A DNA stretch of 64,000 bases from Bacillota bacterium (GTDB taxonomy: Bacteria; Bacillota; Clostridia; Christensenellales; JAEXRW01), in contig JAEXRW010000041.1 of assembly GCA_023454175.1 (NCBI GenBank), forward strand, positions 124,001-188,000. The letters run 5' to 3'. This document shows, in pieces, positions 34,112 to 44,244 of this stretch (within the stretch, counting starts at the first letter, position 1; each line of letters opens with the position of its first letter). Under the pieces are notes generated by a model, which saw only the letters and a list, made by a program, of their open reading frames with translations, made no database searches and had not been told where the DNA came from. A program made the position numbers and the translations under genes.

Positions 34112-37100
34112 CTAGGTGTCTATATGCAGGTCCGAAAATTCCATCGCCACCTTTTTGCCGATGCCGATCCCTTCCATCTGCGGCAGCTTGGCCAGCTTCT
34201 CGCCGTTGAGGATGGGCAGTTCAATGAAAAATTCGCTTCCCTTCCCCGCCTTGCTGCTGAACCAGATCTTCCCCTGCATCAGTTCGATGAGCGCCTTGGT
34301 CAGGGAGAGGCCGATGCCCGTACCTTCGGTATTTCGGGTCAATGAAGTGTTCACCTGGCGGAACCGGTCAAAGATCACGTTTTTCTTCTCCTCCGGGATC
34401 CCCTCCCCGTCGTCCCTCACGGAGATCTGCACCCGGCTTTTGGTCTCCTTCAGCCCCACCCGGATATGCCCGCCCCGCTGCGTGTGCTTGATGGCGTTGG
34501 AGAGCAGGTTCAGCATCACCCGCTCCATCTTTTCGATGTCCATCGGGATGTAGAGGCTGGCCAGCCTGCTTTTGAATTCGATCTCGATGCCCGTCTTCCT
34601 CGCATAGTCCCTTACGGAATCTACCAGCTGCGATATGGCCTCCACCATGTCCGCAGGCTGGTAGTATGCCTTCATGTACCCGGCGTCGATTTTGGTGACG
34701 TCCAGCAGGTTCCCCACCAGCCGGTTCAGCCTGTAGGAATTCTGCGTAGCCGCGCCGATGAATTCCTTCAGTTTGGCCGGCTCATCCAGGTACAGGTTCA
34801 TCAGCTCCAGTTGGATGAGGATCACCGAAAGCGGCGTCTTGAATTCATGGGATATGTTGGTGAAAAATTCCGTGACGAGCCGGTTTTTTTCATCTAGTTC
34901 GCTGGCGTGCCGTTTCAGCTTGATCTCCATTTCCTTGCGCCCCGTCACATCCATATGCGTACCCAGGTATTTGGTGGGCTTTCCTGTCCGGTTGTAGATG
35001 ATCTTGGCCTGCCCAAGTATCCAGATGAAATGCCCGTCCGCCGTTTTCGCGCGGAATTCCACTTTGATCCGCTGGGCTTTCCCGTCGCATGCGTCCTGGT
35101 AAGCCTTATGCACATATCCGGCGTCGTCGGGGTGGATCAGTGCATCGAATGCAGCGGTTGCTTCCTTCGGGGACAGGCCCTCCATACCCAGCCGCTTCAT
35201 CCATTCGTGGGAGTAGTAGGTCTCCCCCTTCTCCAGGTCCTGGATGAATGTGCCTTCCGATGAACCGTCGATGATCTCCAGGTATTCCTGTTCTTTTCTT
35301 TCCAGCTCGTTGGTATATCGTTTGAGTTCTCTCTCCATTATCTTGCTCTCGGTGATGTCCTGCGCCAGGATGGCGATATCCCCGTTCATCCGGACAACAA
35401 CGCAACGGAGCCAGGTCGGTTTGGTCATGCTTTCCGAACCATATTCAGCCTCGAAGATGCGGGGTTCCCCCGTTCCCGCGGTGTGAATGTAGGCTTCAAG
35501 GAATGGCGTGCCGCGATGGCCGGGGAAAAGCTCTAGCAGCCTTTGCCCGATCACAGCCTTTGGATCGGTGCCGTTTATCCTCGCGACGGCGTCGTTCTCA
35601 TAGATGCAGGTGAAATCGGTGATCTGCCCATTTCCGTCGCGCACGGGCCGCAGGATGGTGAATCCGTCCGGTGAGATTTCCTGCGCCACGCGGAACTTCT
35701 CCTCACTTTTCCGTAGTGCCTCTTCCAACTTCTTGCTTTCGGTGATATCGATGGAAGAGCCGACGAAGCGGTCTTCGCCAAACGGCTGACCCGTATTGTG
35801 GAGCCAGCGGTACTGGCCGTCGGCGCGGCGGAAACGGCATTCATATATGTACGACTCACCACGGTCAAATGCGCCCTGATAAGCTGTGATGCAACTTGCC
35901 GCATCCTCCGGGTGAAGGAACCCTGCCCATCCCATTCCGCGGATTGCGTCGAAATCAACGCCGAAGAAATCGAGGTAGTGCCTGTTGGTGAAGACGACCC
36001 CCTGGACATCGGTCTCCCAGATAAGCACCGGAGCAGCATCCGCCATCGTGCGAAACCTTTCGTCGGCCTCATGCAGCGCTTCCACGGCACGCGCTCGCTC
36101 TATGCGCGGGAAAACGCGGTCCGCTATTTCCTGCACCAGCCGGATTTCGTCCGTTCGCCAATCGCGCGGTTCCCTGCTCGTTACGGTGATGTTCGCTGTC
36201 CAGCGTCCTTCCCGCTGAAAGGGTACTGTTACGAACGCGCCGAGTTGCAGTTTGGCGTAAGCCTCCGCGTCCGCGCGTTCGTCATGCGCGGTGTCGCCGA
36301 CGATGACCGCTTCTCCGGCGCGGCCGGCGCGGCGAAATTCTTCACCAAAATAATCCGCCAGCCGGAATGTTTGCTTGAGGCTCGGAACGTCTGCGGAATT
36401 CCAGCCATGATGGATGGTGGCTTCGTTTTTGGCTTCGTCGACGTCAGCAAAGATGCAGGCTGATGCTTGCAGGTATTTGCCCAGCCGCTCGCCAACGGTT
36501 TGCATAATGTCATCCGGCGCGGTCAGCACGGATAAGTCCTTGCCTATTTCGTCTAGAATGGTAGCGTTCATCTCACGGCGTTTGCGCTGGGTTATATCGA
36601 TAAACTGCTCCCCTACAAGCCCGTTGGGGTAGGAGAAAACGTTCACCTGGTACCAGCGGTCGGTGTCGTGGTTATAGTCTTCATAGTGCATCGGCTTTCC
36701 GCTTTTTACTACTTGATCAAACACATCAAACCAATGTTGCTCCATCTCCGGAAATATATCCTTCAGTATTTTACCTTTAAAGTCGGCTATTCTGAGCCCG
36801 GTCTCCTTCTCAAAGGCGGGGGTGATCTGCATGTAACGCAGATCGGCCACCCTTCCATTCTCATCGAACAGGGGTTCAAATACCACTAAGCCGTACTCGG
36901 CGTTTTCGAAGAGCGCCCGGTAGTTCTCCTCGCTCTCGCGCAACGCCGTCTCGACGCAGGCCCTCTCAACCGCAGCCCAAGTTCGTTCCGCGACTTCTAC
37001 CGCCAGTTCCGCTTCCGTGTCTGTCCATTCGCGGGGGGTGCTCTGCACTATACAAAGAATACCGGTAAGTTTCCCGTTTTTTAGCACCGGCACGTCGAGA

Positions 37101-40100
37101 TATGAAATCACCTTAAGCTGGATGCATAGCCGCCGGAGTTCCTCGTCAACCATGTCCGTTGTCTTTACGTCTGTGACAGTAAAGGGCTTGCCGGACTCCA
37201 GAAGGGATTTATGTATGGGAAGGCTCGCCAGCGGATACACCCCGGCAACTGACGGCAAATCGCCGCACGAGGCGTCCTGCCGTATAATTGCGTTATCATT
37301 TATAACTTCACAATAGTAGCATCTGTCCGATTTTAAGTAGTCCATGGCCACACGGGTAACGGCGGTATGGATATCGGTCGGGTCAGATAATGGACGCAAC
37401 GCGTCGCTCAGCTTGAGCAGGAAAGCCTGCCTCTCTTCGCTCGCCCGCAGCGCTTTGACCAGCCCCATTGCCTTTTTTTCAGATTCTTCTGCCCTTGCCC
37501 GTGTCACCGCCTCCCAGGTACGTTCCGCTGTCAGCTCTATTAGTGATATTTCCGTAGAAGTCCAGTGCTTTGGTTTATTATGGTGCGCACCAAAAGCCGC
37601 CACCCATTTGCCGCCCTTTATCAAACCCAGACTCATGTTTGCTGCTGTCTGTATTGGATGAAAGGCGTTGCGCTCCTCTTCAGATAACCGATCGTCGGTG
37701 GATACATCATCGATGATTACAGGCAGCCCAGACTTATAGTGATCGACCGTAAATTGGCCGAAGTCCGCTGCATTCAGGGTGCACGCTAACGAAGGTACCC
37801 CGTTTACATAATCGCGGCTGATCACGCACACTTTTTCATCGATTATATCCCCATACAAAACACGGCTTACACCAATATGTTCGCCGAGCACCCGGCAGGC
37901 AGTAAATTGTATTTGCACGGGGTCTTCAATTGTTTTGAGCGCATCATCCAGTTTAAGTTGGAATGCCCGGCTCTCCCGCAGCGATCCTTCTTCCATTATC
38001 TTCTCGATCACATCCGCAGCCTGGTGCGACAGTAAGTCTATTACTCGTAGTTCTTGTTCATCAAACTTATGCGGCGATTTATAATGCGTAGATATAATCC
38101 CGAGCAGGTCACCCGCCGCGCTGAAAATGGGAGTCGACTGAACGCATATAAGGCCCTCGCCTTTCATAAACCGGCGGTCCTCATCCCCGAATATTGGGCT
38201 GTGGGGCATGTCTTCTTCAATTATTCTAGACTTGTCCTCCATAGCCTTTAAGCATACTGTCCTGTCCCCGAATATCCTTTTATAGCGCCGGATAAACTCT
38301 TCGCTGTATCCTTTATGCGATACTATCTCCAGCGTTTTTCCGTCATCTGATACCATCTGCATGTTGCCGCAATCCGCCCCCGTGAGAGATATCACGGCCT
38401 CTAAAATGTACTTATATACTGTGTCCGTGTCTGCATCTTTTATAAATCGGGAGCTTATGCCGTACAAAGTATTAAGGATATTTACTTCAGCAGCAAGGTC
38501 TACATTTAATTTTGCAAGCTGCTCCTCACTTTCCCGCAGCGTCTCCTCGGCCCGCTTGCGCTTGGTGATGTCCCGGAAAAAGGATACATTACCGCTTAAG
38601 TTACCCATTTTATCTCTGAGTACTTGCGCTTGGACATGGGTATATATCTCCCGCCCATCCTTGTGGTGATAGATTACTTCTCCTTCATAGAAATCATCCC
38701 GGAGCATCTTTTCGATTGCTTCGCTTCTGGACGAATCGGGAACCACAGTACGGAAGATACCCGCGGAGTGCTTGCCGATCACCTCTTCCGCTTTCCATCC
38801 GAATAGCTGTTCAGCCGTTTTACTCCAATATGTGATATTATAATTTTCGTCGGATGCAGTAATTGCATCGTGTACGCCGGAGAGCAGGCGCGCCTGGTAG
38901 GCCAGTTCCTCCTCAGCCTTCTTGCGCTCGGTAATGTCATGGTAAGTACAAATCACCCTGAAAACGTTGCCATCTTCCTTCAACAATGGCTCGGTGCTAA
39001 CCAGCATCCACGTAATCTTCTCCGCCCCGGGATTTTGTACACCGACCAGTTCGTCCCTCACCGGCTTACCGGTTCTCAGCGCCTTCCCGACCAGGTACTC
39101 ATCAGAGGACAGCAATCTGGAGTCCCGCCCGTAAATATTCCACCGGGTCCAATCCTGGCTATTCACATTATGGATATCCGATTCTCTAGTGAGTCCATAC
39201 ATCTGCATAAACGCTGGATTGACCACCAGAAACTTACCCGTCTTATCGACCAGCGCGACACCGGATTTAACGTTCTGGATAAGCACCCGAAACAGATCTT
39301 CGCTCTCCCGCAGCGCCTCCTCCATCTTCTTGCGCTCGGTGATGTCTATCCCGGCGCCGAGCATGTATCTTTGCCCACCGATCATGATTAGGTTAAAGCT
39401 GAAGCTTCCGACACATTTTTTTCCTGACCGTGTGGCATATTCAAGCTCCCATGCGTGCACCGAGCCGTTCTTCAGGACCTCCGAGAACATGCGTACCCGG
39501 CCTTCGGTGTCGAGCGAGATCTCCAGTTCATCCGGTGTCTTTCCCATGGCCTCCCCACTGTTCAGTTCGAACATCCGCTCATAGGCTGCATTTACCTGCT
39601 CAATGGTGAGCTCCGGATACCTCATGAGGCATATTGCATAAGGCGCGAGGGTATTGACCTTCATGTACCGCTCTTCGCTCTCCCGCAGCGCCTCCTCGGC
39701 CTGTATCAGTCTTGTGGCGTCTATTCCGATCCCGCCTACGTATTTCCGGTTATTCGAATCTGTAAAGGGGAATTTGTAATTTAACCAGCAATATCTCCTT
39801 CCTTCCATGTCTGTCGAGTCTTCCATTAACTGGTGCGTTCGTCCGGAATTTAATACATCAGCATCATTGGCCCTGAACATTTCAGCACTTTCTTTTGGCC
39901 AGAAATCGAAATCGGTCTTTCCATGCCAATTGCCGGAGGGAATGAAACTCTTTTCATATGTTTTGTTCAGGTAAACATACCTGCCCTCTTCGTCTTTCAA
40001 AAAGACCAGGGAAGGGTTATGGTCCATCAGCGCGATCAAACGTTCCTTGGCTTCCTCGGCCTGCTTGCGTACAGTGATATCTGTTGTTACTGCAAATACC

Positions 40101-41251
40101 TTTAGAGCGTTTCCCCGTTCGTCGTATACGATCTTGCCCCTGTTCTGCGTCCAGATGTAACCCGCATCCACCGTTTTGATCCGGTACTCCAGGTCAAACC
40201 GGGGCATCTTCCTGTCCATGGCATAATAAACGGTATTCTCATAGCTCTGGTCATCAGGGTGAGCCAGGGTGCGTGTAAAGGCAAGGCGGTCTTCCTCGGG
40301 TACCAGGTCCAGGCCTAAGCGTTTGCTCCATTTTTCCGAGCACTGTATGGTACCGGCCGCCAGGTCCACGATCCAACTCCCTTCGCAGGAGCCGTCCAGT
40401 ATTTGAAGGTTTTCTTCCTCTTTCTTCTGCAACTCGATGGACTTGTGTTCCAGTTCCTCCTCCATCTTCTTCCGCTCGGTGATGTCATGGGCTATTGCGG
40501 TGGCTCCCATCGGCATTCCGTATTCATCCACTGTGAAGTGGACGTCCAAAAGGGCGTATTTTATCCTTCCGTCCTTGGTCCTTACCGTATAGTCGATAAT
40601 CGGGTCAGGTTTTTTTCCATTCAGCCATTGCCGGATTCTCTCCTGGAATACCATCGTGCTCTTTTCATCCAGGAGCTGGGAGGCGTCCATCGAGAGGAAT
40701 TCTTCCCTGCTGTATCCCGTCAGATGGCACATTACGTCGTTTACCGAGGTGAACCGCTTCGTGCGGAAGTCTATTTCATAGATGCCCGCTGGGGCGTGTT
40801 TCACCAGTTCCCTGTATTTCGCCTCGCTCTCCCCGAGCGCCTCCTGCATCCTCTTTTGTTCCGTGATATCGCGGAAAAGCACGGCCACCTTCCTGCTGTC
40901 TCCATTGCCCACTTTGAAGGCGCTGACGTCATACCATTTGTTCAGCGTTCGGGATTCATCTTCCGTACGGGCGGGTATCCCCGTCATTGCCACTGCGCCG
41001 TAGAATTCCAGCCAGTTCGCCTCCGGCTTGCCGAATACCTCGCTTGCCAGATGGCCCGCCGCATCCGGCAGGCCGCCCTGCCTGTTGAATGCCAGGTTGG
41101 TCTCGAGGTAGCGCCAGTCGATAGGCTTTCCGTTATCATCAAACAGCACGTCGATGACGCAGAATCCATCATCCATGGATTGGAAAAGCGCCTGGTAGCT
41201 CACATCGGTGTCTTTCCGTTCCGTCATGGGGTCATCCACACTGGTTATCAT
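34112..41251 (-). CDS. Giant soluble sensor histidine kinase with many PAS and GAF domains
   Basis: A 2379-aa protein with no membrane segment. About seven PAS domains fill residues 9-905 (new domains begin near 145, 285, 405, 525, 645 and 780). Three GAF domains follow (about 925-1085, 1095-1265 and 1275-1430), then a PAS (1440-1550), a GAF (1560-1720) and three PAS domains (1725-2110). The kinase core has NISHEFKTPLS (His near 2135), NLLSNAIKHT near 2250, RDDGEGIPEE near 2280 and GTGIGLSL near 2313. Each PAS ends in the usual DITERK-type linker. There is no receiver domain. The tail VAMEFSDLHIDT is shared with the 12815 kinase. Base composition varies between domains, with AT-richer DNA at about 37-40 kb, suggesting module shuffling. 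The response regulator is not in the window. Confidence 0.9.
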   Translation of the reverse strand: MITSVDDPMTERKDTDVSYQALFQSMDDGFCVIDVLFDDNGKPIDWRYLETNLAFNRQGGLPDAAGHLASEVFGKPEANWLEFYGAVAMTGIPARTEDESRTLNKWYDVSAFKVGNGDSRKVAVLFRDITEQKRMQEALGESEAKYRELVKHAPAGIYEIDFRTKRFTSVNDVMCHLTGYSREEFLSMDASQLLDEKSTMVFQERIRQWLNGKKPDPIIDYTVRTKDGRIKYALLDVHFTVDEYGMPMGATAIAHDITERKKMEEELEHKSIELQKKEEENLQILDGSCEGSWIVDLAAGTIQCSEKWSKRLGLDLVPEEDRLAFTRTLAHPDDQSYENTVYYAMDRKMPRFDLEYRIKTVDAGYIWTQNRGKIVYDERGNALKVFAVTTDITVRKQAEEAKERLIALMDHNPSLVFLKDEEGRYVYLNKTYEKSFIPSGNWHGKTDFDFWPKESAEMFRANDADVLNSGRTHQLMEDSTDMEGRRYCWLNYKFPFTDSNNRKYVGGIGIDATRLIQAEEALRESEERYMKVNTLAPYAICLMRYPELTIEQVNAAYERMFELNSGEAMGKTPDELEISLDTEGRVRMFSEVLKNGSVHAWELEYATRSGKKCVGSFSFNLIMIGGQRYMLGAGIDITERKKMEEALRESEDLFRVLIQNVKSGVALVDKTGKFLVVNPAFMQMYGLTRESDIHNVNSQDWTRWNIYGRDSRLLSSDEYLVGKALRTGKPVRDELVGVQNPGAEKITWMLVSTEPLLKEDGNVFRVICTYHDITERKKAEEELAYQARLLSGVHDAITASDENYNITYWSKTAEQLFGWKAEEVIGKHSAGIFRTVVPDSSRSEAIEKMLRDDFYEGEVIYHHKDGREIYTHVQAQVLRDKMGNLSGNVSFFRDITKRKRAEETLRESEEQLAKLNVDLAAEVNILNTLYGISSRFIKDADTDTVYKYILEAVISLTGADCGNMQMVSDDGKTLEIVSHKGYSEEFIRRYKRIFGDRTVCLKAMEDKSRIIEEDMPHSPIFGDEDRRFMKGEGLICVQSTPIFSAAGDLLGIISTHYKSPHKFDEQELRVIDLLSHQAADVIEKIMEEGSLRESRAFQLKLDDALKTIEDPVQIQFTACRVLGEHIGVSRVLYGDIIDEKVCVISRDYVNGVPSLACTLNAADFGQFTVDHYKSGLPVIIDDVSTDDRLSEEERNAFHPIQTAANMSLGLIKGGKWVAAFGAHHNKPKHWTSTEISLIELTAERTWEAVTRARAEESEKKAMGLVKALRASEERQAFLLKLSDALRPLSDPTDIHTAVTRVAMDYLKSDRCYYCEVINDNAIIRQDASCGDLPSVAGVYPLASLPIHKSLLESGKPFTVTDVKTTDMVDEELRRLCIQLKVISYLDVPVLKNGKLTGILCIVQSTPREWTDTEAELAVEVAERTWAAVERACVETALRESEENYRALFENAEYGLVVFEPLFDENGRVADLRYMQITPAFEKETGLRIADFKGKILKDIFPEMEQHWFDVFDQVVKSGKPMHYEDYNHDTDRWYQVNVFSYPNGLVGEQFIDITQRKRREMNATILDEIGKDLSVLTAPDDIMQTVGERLGKYLQASACIFADVDEAKNEATIHHGWNSADVPSLKQTFRLADYFGEEFRRAGRAGEAVIVGDTAHDERADAEAYAKLQLGAFVTVPFQREGRWTANITVTSREPRDWRTDEIRLVQEIADRVFPRIERARAVEALHEADERFRTMADAAPVLIWETDVQGVVFTNRHYLDFFGVDFDAIRGMGWAGFLHPEDAASCITAYQGAFDRGESYIYECRFRRADGQYRWLHNTGQPFGEDRFVGSSIDITESKKLEEALRKSEEKFRVAQEISPDGFTILRPVRDGNGQITDFTCIYENDAVARINGTDPKAVIGQRLLELFPGHRGTPFLEAYIHTAGTGEPRIFEAEYGSESMTKPTWLRCVVVRMNGDIAILAQDITESKIMERELKRYTNELERKEQEYLEIIDGSSEGTFIQDLEKGETYYSHEWMKRLGMEGLSPKEATAAFDALIHPDDAGYVHKAYQDACDGKAQRIKVEFRAKTADGHFIWILGQAKIIYNRTGKPTKYLGTHMDVTGRKEMEIKLKRHASELDEKNRLVTEFFTNISHEFKTPLSVILIQLELMNLYLDEPAKLKEFIGAATQNSYRLNRLVGNLLDVTKIDAGYMKAYYQPADMVEAISQLVDSVRDYARKTGIEIEFKSRLASLYIPMDIEKMERVMLNLLSNAIKHTQRGGHIRVGLKETKSRVQISVRDDGEGIPEEKKNVIFDRFRQVNTSLTRNTEGTGIGLSLTKALIELMQGKIWFSSKAGKGSEFFIELPILNGEKLAKLPQMEGIGIGKKVAMEFSDLHIDT

Positions 41252-41651
41252 CTTTTGCTTCCTCCCGCTTGAAGGTGCATGGCAAGCGGCTCCGCATGTC
41301 TTGGTGGTGTAGTTGTAAGAACGCAGGATTCGTATGTATGATGGGTTTGTTTGTAGTGTAATTGGAATGCCTCAATGCTATTATATCGGCATTTCCGCCA
41401 TAAAACGAAGGCTATTTTTGTCGAATCCTGTTGCTTTGATATGTATGCGGGTCGAAATGAGTTTCACCATTCAAAAGGGAAAGACGTGGGTTTCCACGCT
41501 CTGTTTCGTTCGATAATACTTGCTGCCTGTCCAGTCACCGTTGTTCAAAGCGATTCAGTACTTTTGCGTAACGCCTTTCTTCTCAGCAGTTCTATCTTTA
41601 CATTCTTCCCACTAGTTATTTAGCAGTGTAAAAAAGAAAGAGGTGTGGAAC
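41252..41651. other. Gene-free stretch, 400 bp
   Basis: Upstream region of the giant kinase (leftward) and of the S24-like gene (rightward). I see no convincing gene, hairpin or repeat; control signals for both genes must lie here. Confidence 0.5.
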
Positions 41652-41969
41652 GTGGGGGATGTGTCCAAATTTCAATTGGAAAAGCTTCAGGGCGGCAGTG
41701 CTATCCGGGTGCGCGCCCATGGTCATTCCATGAGCGGCAGGATCGAAGACGGCAGCCTGGTGGAGATCCGGCCGCTGCTGCAGGATGAGGAGGTCGTGCC
41801 GGGGGATATCGTGCTTTGCAGGCTCCGGGGCAATGAGATCCTGCACCTGGTCAAAGCCGTCCGCGGTTCGGACCAGTACCTCATCGCCAACAACCACGGG
41901 CACGTCAACGGCTGGGTCAGCCGCGGGGCCATCCACGGGAAGTTTGCAGGCGTGGTGGATGAGCCGTAA
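41652..41969 (+). CDS. S24/S26-like peptidase-fold protein
   Basis: A 105-aa protein with the LexA/signal-peptidase fold. The serine region is RAHGHSMSGRIEDGSLVEI and the probable lysine is in HLVKAVRG, about 50 residues later. The last strands include LIANNHGHVNGWV. No DNA-binding domain is attached, so it is not a complete phage repressor. The GTG at 41652 has AAGAGG eight bases upstream; a GTG three codons earlier overlaps that signal. It lies just left of the presumed transposon end and may be chromosomal. Substrate and role unknown. Confidence 0.7.
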   Translation: MGDVSKFQLEKLQGGSAIRVRAHGHSMSGRIEDGSLVEIRPLLQDEEVVPGDIVLCRLRGNEILHLVKAVRGSDQYLIANNHGHVNGWVSRGAIHGKFAGVVDEP

Positions 41970-42179
41970 TGCCCCGTTAAATAGAAATGACTAGAAAATC
42001 TGCTCGATATCATATTTTTGCATGCCCCTGTCTTGGCCCCATCGGATGAGGGGTCTGTCACCAGGCGACAAATGGGCCGCGGCACTATGGAGTCGCATGG
42101 TGACTGGGGGAGCGATATGTTGAATTCGACCCGTGCCGATTTCATCATCTGCTGGTGCCAGCAGGCATGTTGTGCGCAA

Positions 42180-42301
42180 ATAATAGAGTCTGATAAAAAG
42201 GCCGGCTTTTTGGAGCCAAAAGAGGCCATTTTATATAATAGAGTTTGCTAATTCTTAAAACGTTATCTGAATCTCTTCCCAAAATGAAATAATAGAGTTT
42301 G
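42180..42301 (+). repeat. Three direct repeats, candidate TnsB-binding sites
   Basis: ATAATAGAGTYTG occurs at 42180, 42235 and 42289, spaced 55 and 54 bp, all in the same orientation. The outer two extend to GATAAAAA. This regular spacing next to a TGT end is what the left end of a Tn7-type element looks like. Confidence 0.65.
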
Positions 42302-42343
42302 ATAAAAATGAATATGACCTTTCGCCGGCACGGAACGATGCAT

Positions 42344-42382
42344 TTTCGGCTAATCTAACATTGGATGTTAGATTAGCCGAAA
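42344..42382. other. Perfect 18-bp inverted repeat
   Basis: TTTCGGCTAATCTAACAT, loop TGG, then its exact complement and TTT. It may be a bidirectional terminator or an operator at the transposon end, ahead of the recombinase gene. Confidence 0.6.
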
Positions 42383-42600
42383 TTTAATAGTGGTAATAGC
42401 ATCCATATCCATGTGCTCTTCTTGCTATGCTGATTCAGTAGAGTATAATAATAGTACACATATCGACGATTCAACATATTTCACAAATGAAAAATCTCAC
42501 CCATTAACAGAGGGAGAGGAAAATTAGTCCTTTTCCCTTTTTTATTATCCATACAGCTTTGACTCTGTTTTCTACAATTCTTTTTGCGTATCCAATCAAG

Positions 42601-43827
42601 GTGTATACAAAAAGGAGGCGATTCAAATTAAAAAGATTAAAAATCGGGGAAATTGATAAGTGGAAAAAGGTCACCAATGCAAATGAAAGACGGCAAGAAC
42701 AGAAAAGCAAAATTAGGGAAGCATTCGCTAACGCGCCGGAAGTGGAGTTTATACCAGCAAAGATAAAAGCAGAATCCGAAACCTCAAGAAAACTACGTGT
42801 TGCTGCCTATTGCCGAGTGAGTACATATGAAGATGCGCAAGCTGGTAGCTACGAACTACAAGTTCAACATTATCGGGAAATGATTGAAAGCAAATCCGAT
42901 TGGGAACTGGTAGAGATATATGCAGATGAAGGCGTATCAGGTACGTCGATGAAAAAGCGCATCAATTTTTTACGTATGATAGATGATTGCTGCAAGGGAA
43001 AAATCGACCTCATCATGACAAAAAGCGTTAGCCGCTTTGCAAGGAATACAAGAGATTGCCTGGATGTCATTCGAAGGCTGAAAGCACTTGACCCTCCTGT
43101 GGGCGTAATCTTTGAAATCGAGAGCCTAAATACAATCGAAAGCAAAAATGAATTTACACTTGGTGTTATGAGTTTAGTTGCACAGGGGGAGTCCGAACAG
43201 AAAAGTGCCGCAATCATCTGGTCAGTAATAGAACGGTTTAAAAAAGGTATCCCCATATTATCAACCCACAATCTCTTGGGGTATGATAAAGACCACTTTG
43301 GGAAGATGGTCATCGTAGAAGAAGAAGCCGAGGTAATCAAATATATCTATGCCTGCTATATGGATGGTCAGACTGCAAGTGAAATTGCCTTATCATTGAT
43401 GCAAGCACGCGTTCCGACAATAAGGGGCGGTGAAAAGTGGTCCGGTAGTAGCGTTCTAAATATACTACGCAACGAGAAATACTGCGGTGATGTGTTGATG
43501 CAGAAAACCTTTACAGTAGACTGCTTCTCTCACAAAACAGTAAAAAACACAGGTCAAAGACCACAGTATCGTTTGCGAAACCACCATCCTGCGATAATCT
43601 CTCGTGATGATTGGCTTAAAGTCCAGGAGGAATTACAGCATAGACGTTGTCGCTCCAAGAAAGAAAAAAAGCCAATAGAAAAGAAGCTCTACATCACACG
43701 AATAAAAAGCGGTGGGCTAAAAGGCTTTTTCTTAATCAATCCCAAATGGAACCGGCTGGAAATAGATGAGTTTTTGAAGAAGACTATTATAAATAACTTT
43801 AGGAGTAGTGTGAAGCATGGATTTTAG
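42601..43827 (+). CDS. Large serine recombinase
   Basis: A ~408-aa recombinase. The resolvase domain has the catalytic serine in VAAYCRVSTYED, followed by DEGVSGTS and ITKSVSRFARN-like motifs. The recombinase domain (about residues 220-320) has GYDKDHFGKMVIVEEEAEVI and the INPKWNRLEI end. The usual cysteine zinc ribbon and long coiled tail of large serine integrases are missing, so the protein is short at its C-terminus. The start is unclear. No ATG lies before the catalytic domain; GTG at 42601 or TTG at 42559 are possible, and an AAAGGAGG at 42611 lies inside the frame. It overlaps the next gene by 11 bp. Confidence 0.75.
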   Translation: MYTKRRRFKLKRLKIGEIDKWKKVTNANERRQEQKSKIREAFANAPEVEFIPAKIKAESETSRKLRVAAYCRVSTYEDAQAGSYELQVQHYREMIESKSDWELVEIYADEGVSGTSMKKRINFLRMIDDCCKGKIDLIMTKSVSRFARNTRDCLDVIRRLKALDPPVGVIFEIESLNTIESKNEFTLGVMSLVAQGESEQKSAAIIWSVIERFKKGIPILSTHNLLGYDKDHFGKMVIVEEEAEVIKYIYACYMDGQTASEIALSLMQARVPTIRGGEKWSGSSVLNILRNEKYCGDVLMQKTFTVDCFSHKTVKNTGQRPQYRLRNHHPAIISRDDWLKVQEELQHRRCRSKKEKKPIEKKLYITRIKSGGLKGFFLINPKWNRLEIDEFLKKTIINNFRSSVKHGF

Positions 43828-44233
43828 TAAATATGCATTTGAGGTCATCGATGTATCTGTTAGAGGTACTCCGGAGATGTATGTAAACATCAATGGGATA
43901 ACTATTTCAAAAAAAGCTATTGAAGACATGTCATATCCTACATATGTTCGTCCGCTTATCGATACTACGCATAAGGCTTTTGCGCTTCAGACGTGTAAAC
44001 AGACAGACGAACGAGCAATGAAGTTCTCAAAAGCCCGGGGAGAGCAAGATTCTGGCATTAACTTATCTGCCACAGCCGTTATGCGTACAATCCGAACCCT
44101 TATGAGGGATTCCTGGCACGATAATAAACGATACCGTATCGCAGGTATCTACTATCCCGACGCAAAGGCAATGGTATATGATTTGAGCTCTGCTGAGGAA
44201 CTCCCTCCCATAAGACCGTTAAAGAAAAAGTAA
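43817..44233 (+). CDS. Small protein coupled to the recombinase
   Basis: A 138-aa protein starting MDFSKYAFEVIDVSVRG. Its ATG lies inside the recombinase stop region (11-bp overlap), with AGGAG upstream, so translation is coupled. It has mixed strands and helices, a basic middle (RTIRTLMRDSWHDNKRYR) and a Pro/Lys-rich end. I do not recognise the family. Similar small genes accompany serine recombinases in clostridial elements, where they are suspected accessory or directionality factors; that is inference. Confidence 0.65.
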   Translation: MDFSKYAFEVIDVSVRGTPEMYVNINGITISKKAIEDMSYPTYVRPLIDTTHKAFALQTCKQTDERAMKFSKARGEQDSGINLSATAVMRTIRTLMRDSWHDNKRYRIAGIYYPDAKAMVYDLSSAEELPPIRPLKKK

Positions 44234-44244
44234 GGAGTCTCATA

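Noticed and set aside
41991..42251. Open frames on both strands across the transposon boundary
   Set aside because: They run through hairpin repeats and the proposed TnsB sites, have no ribosome site of note and encode low-complexity products.
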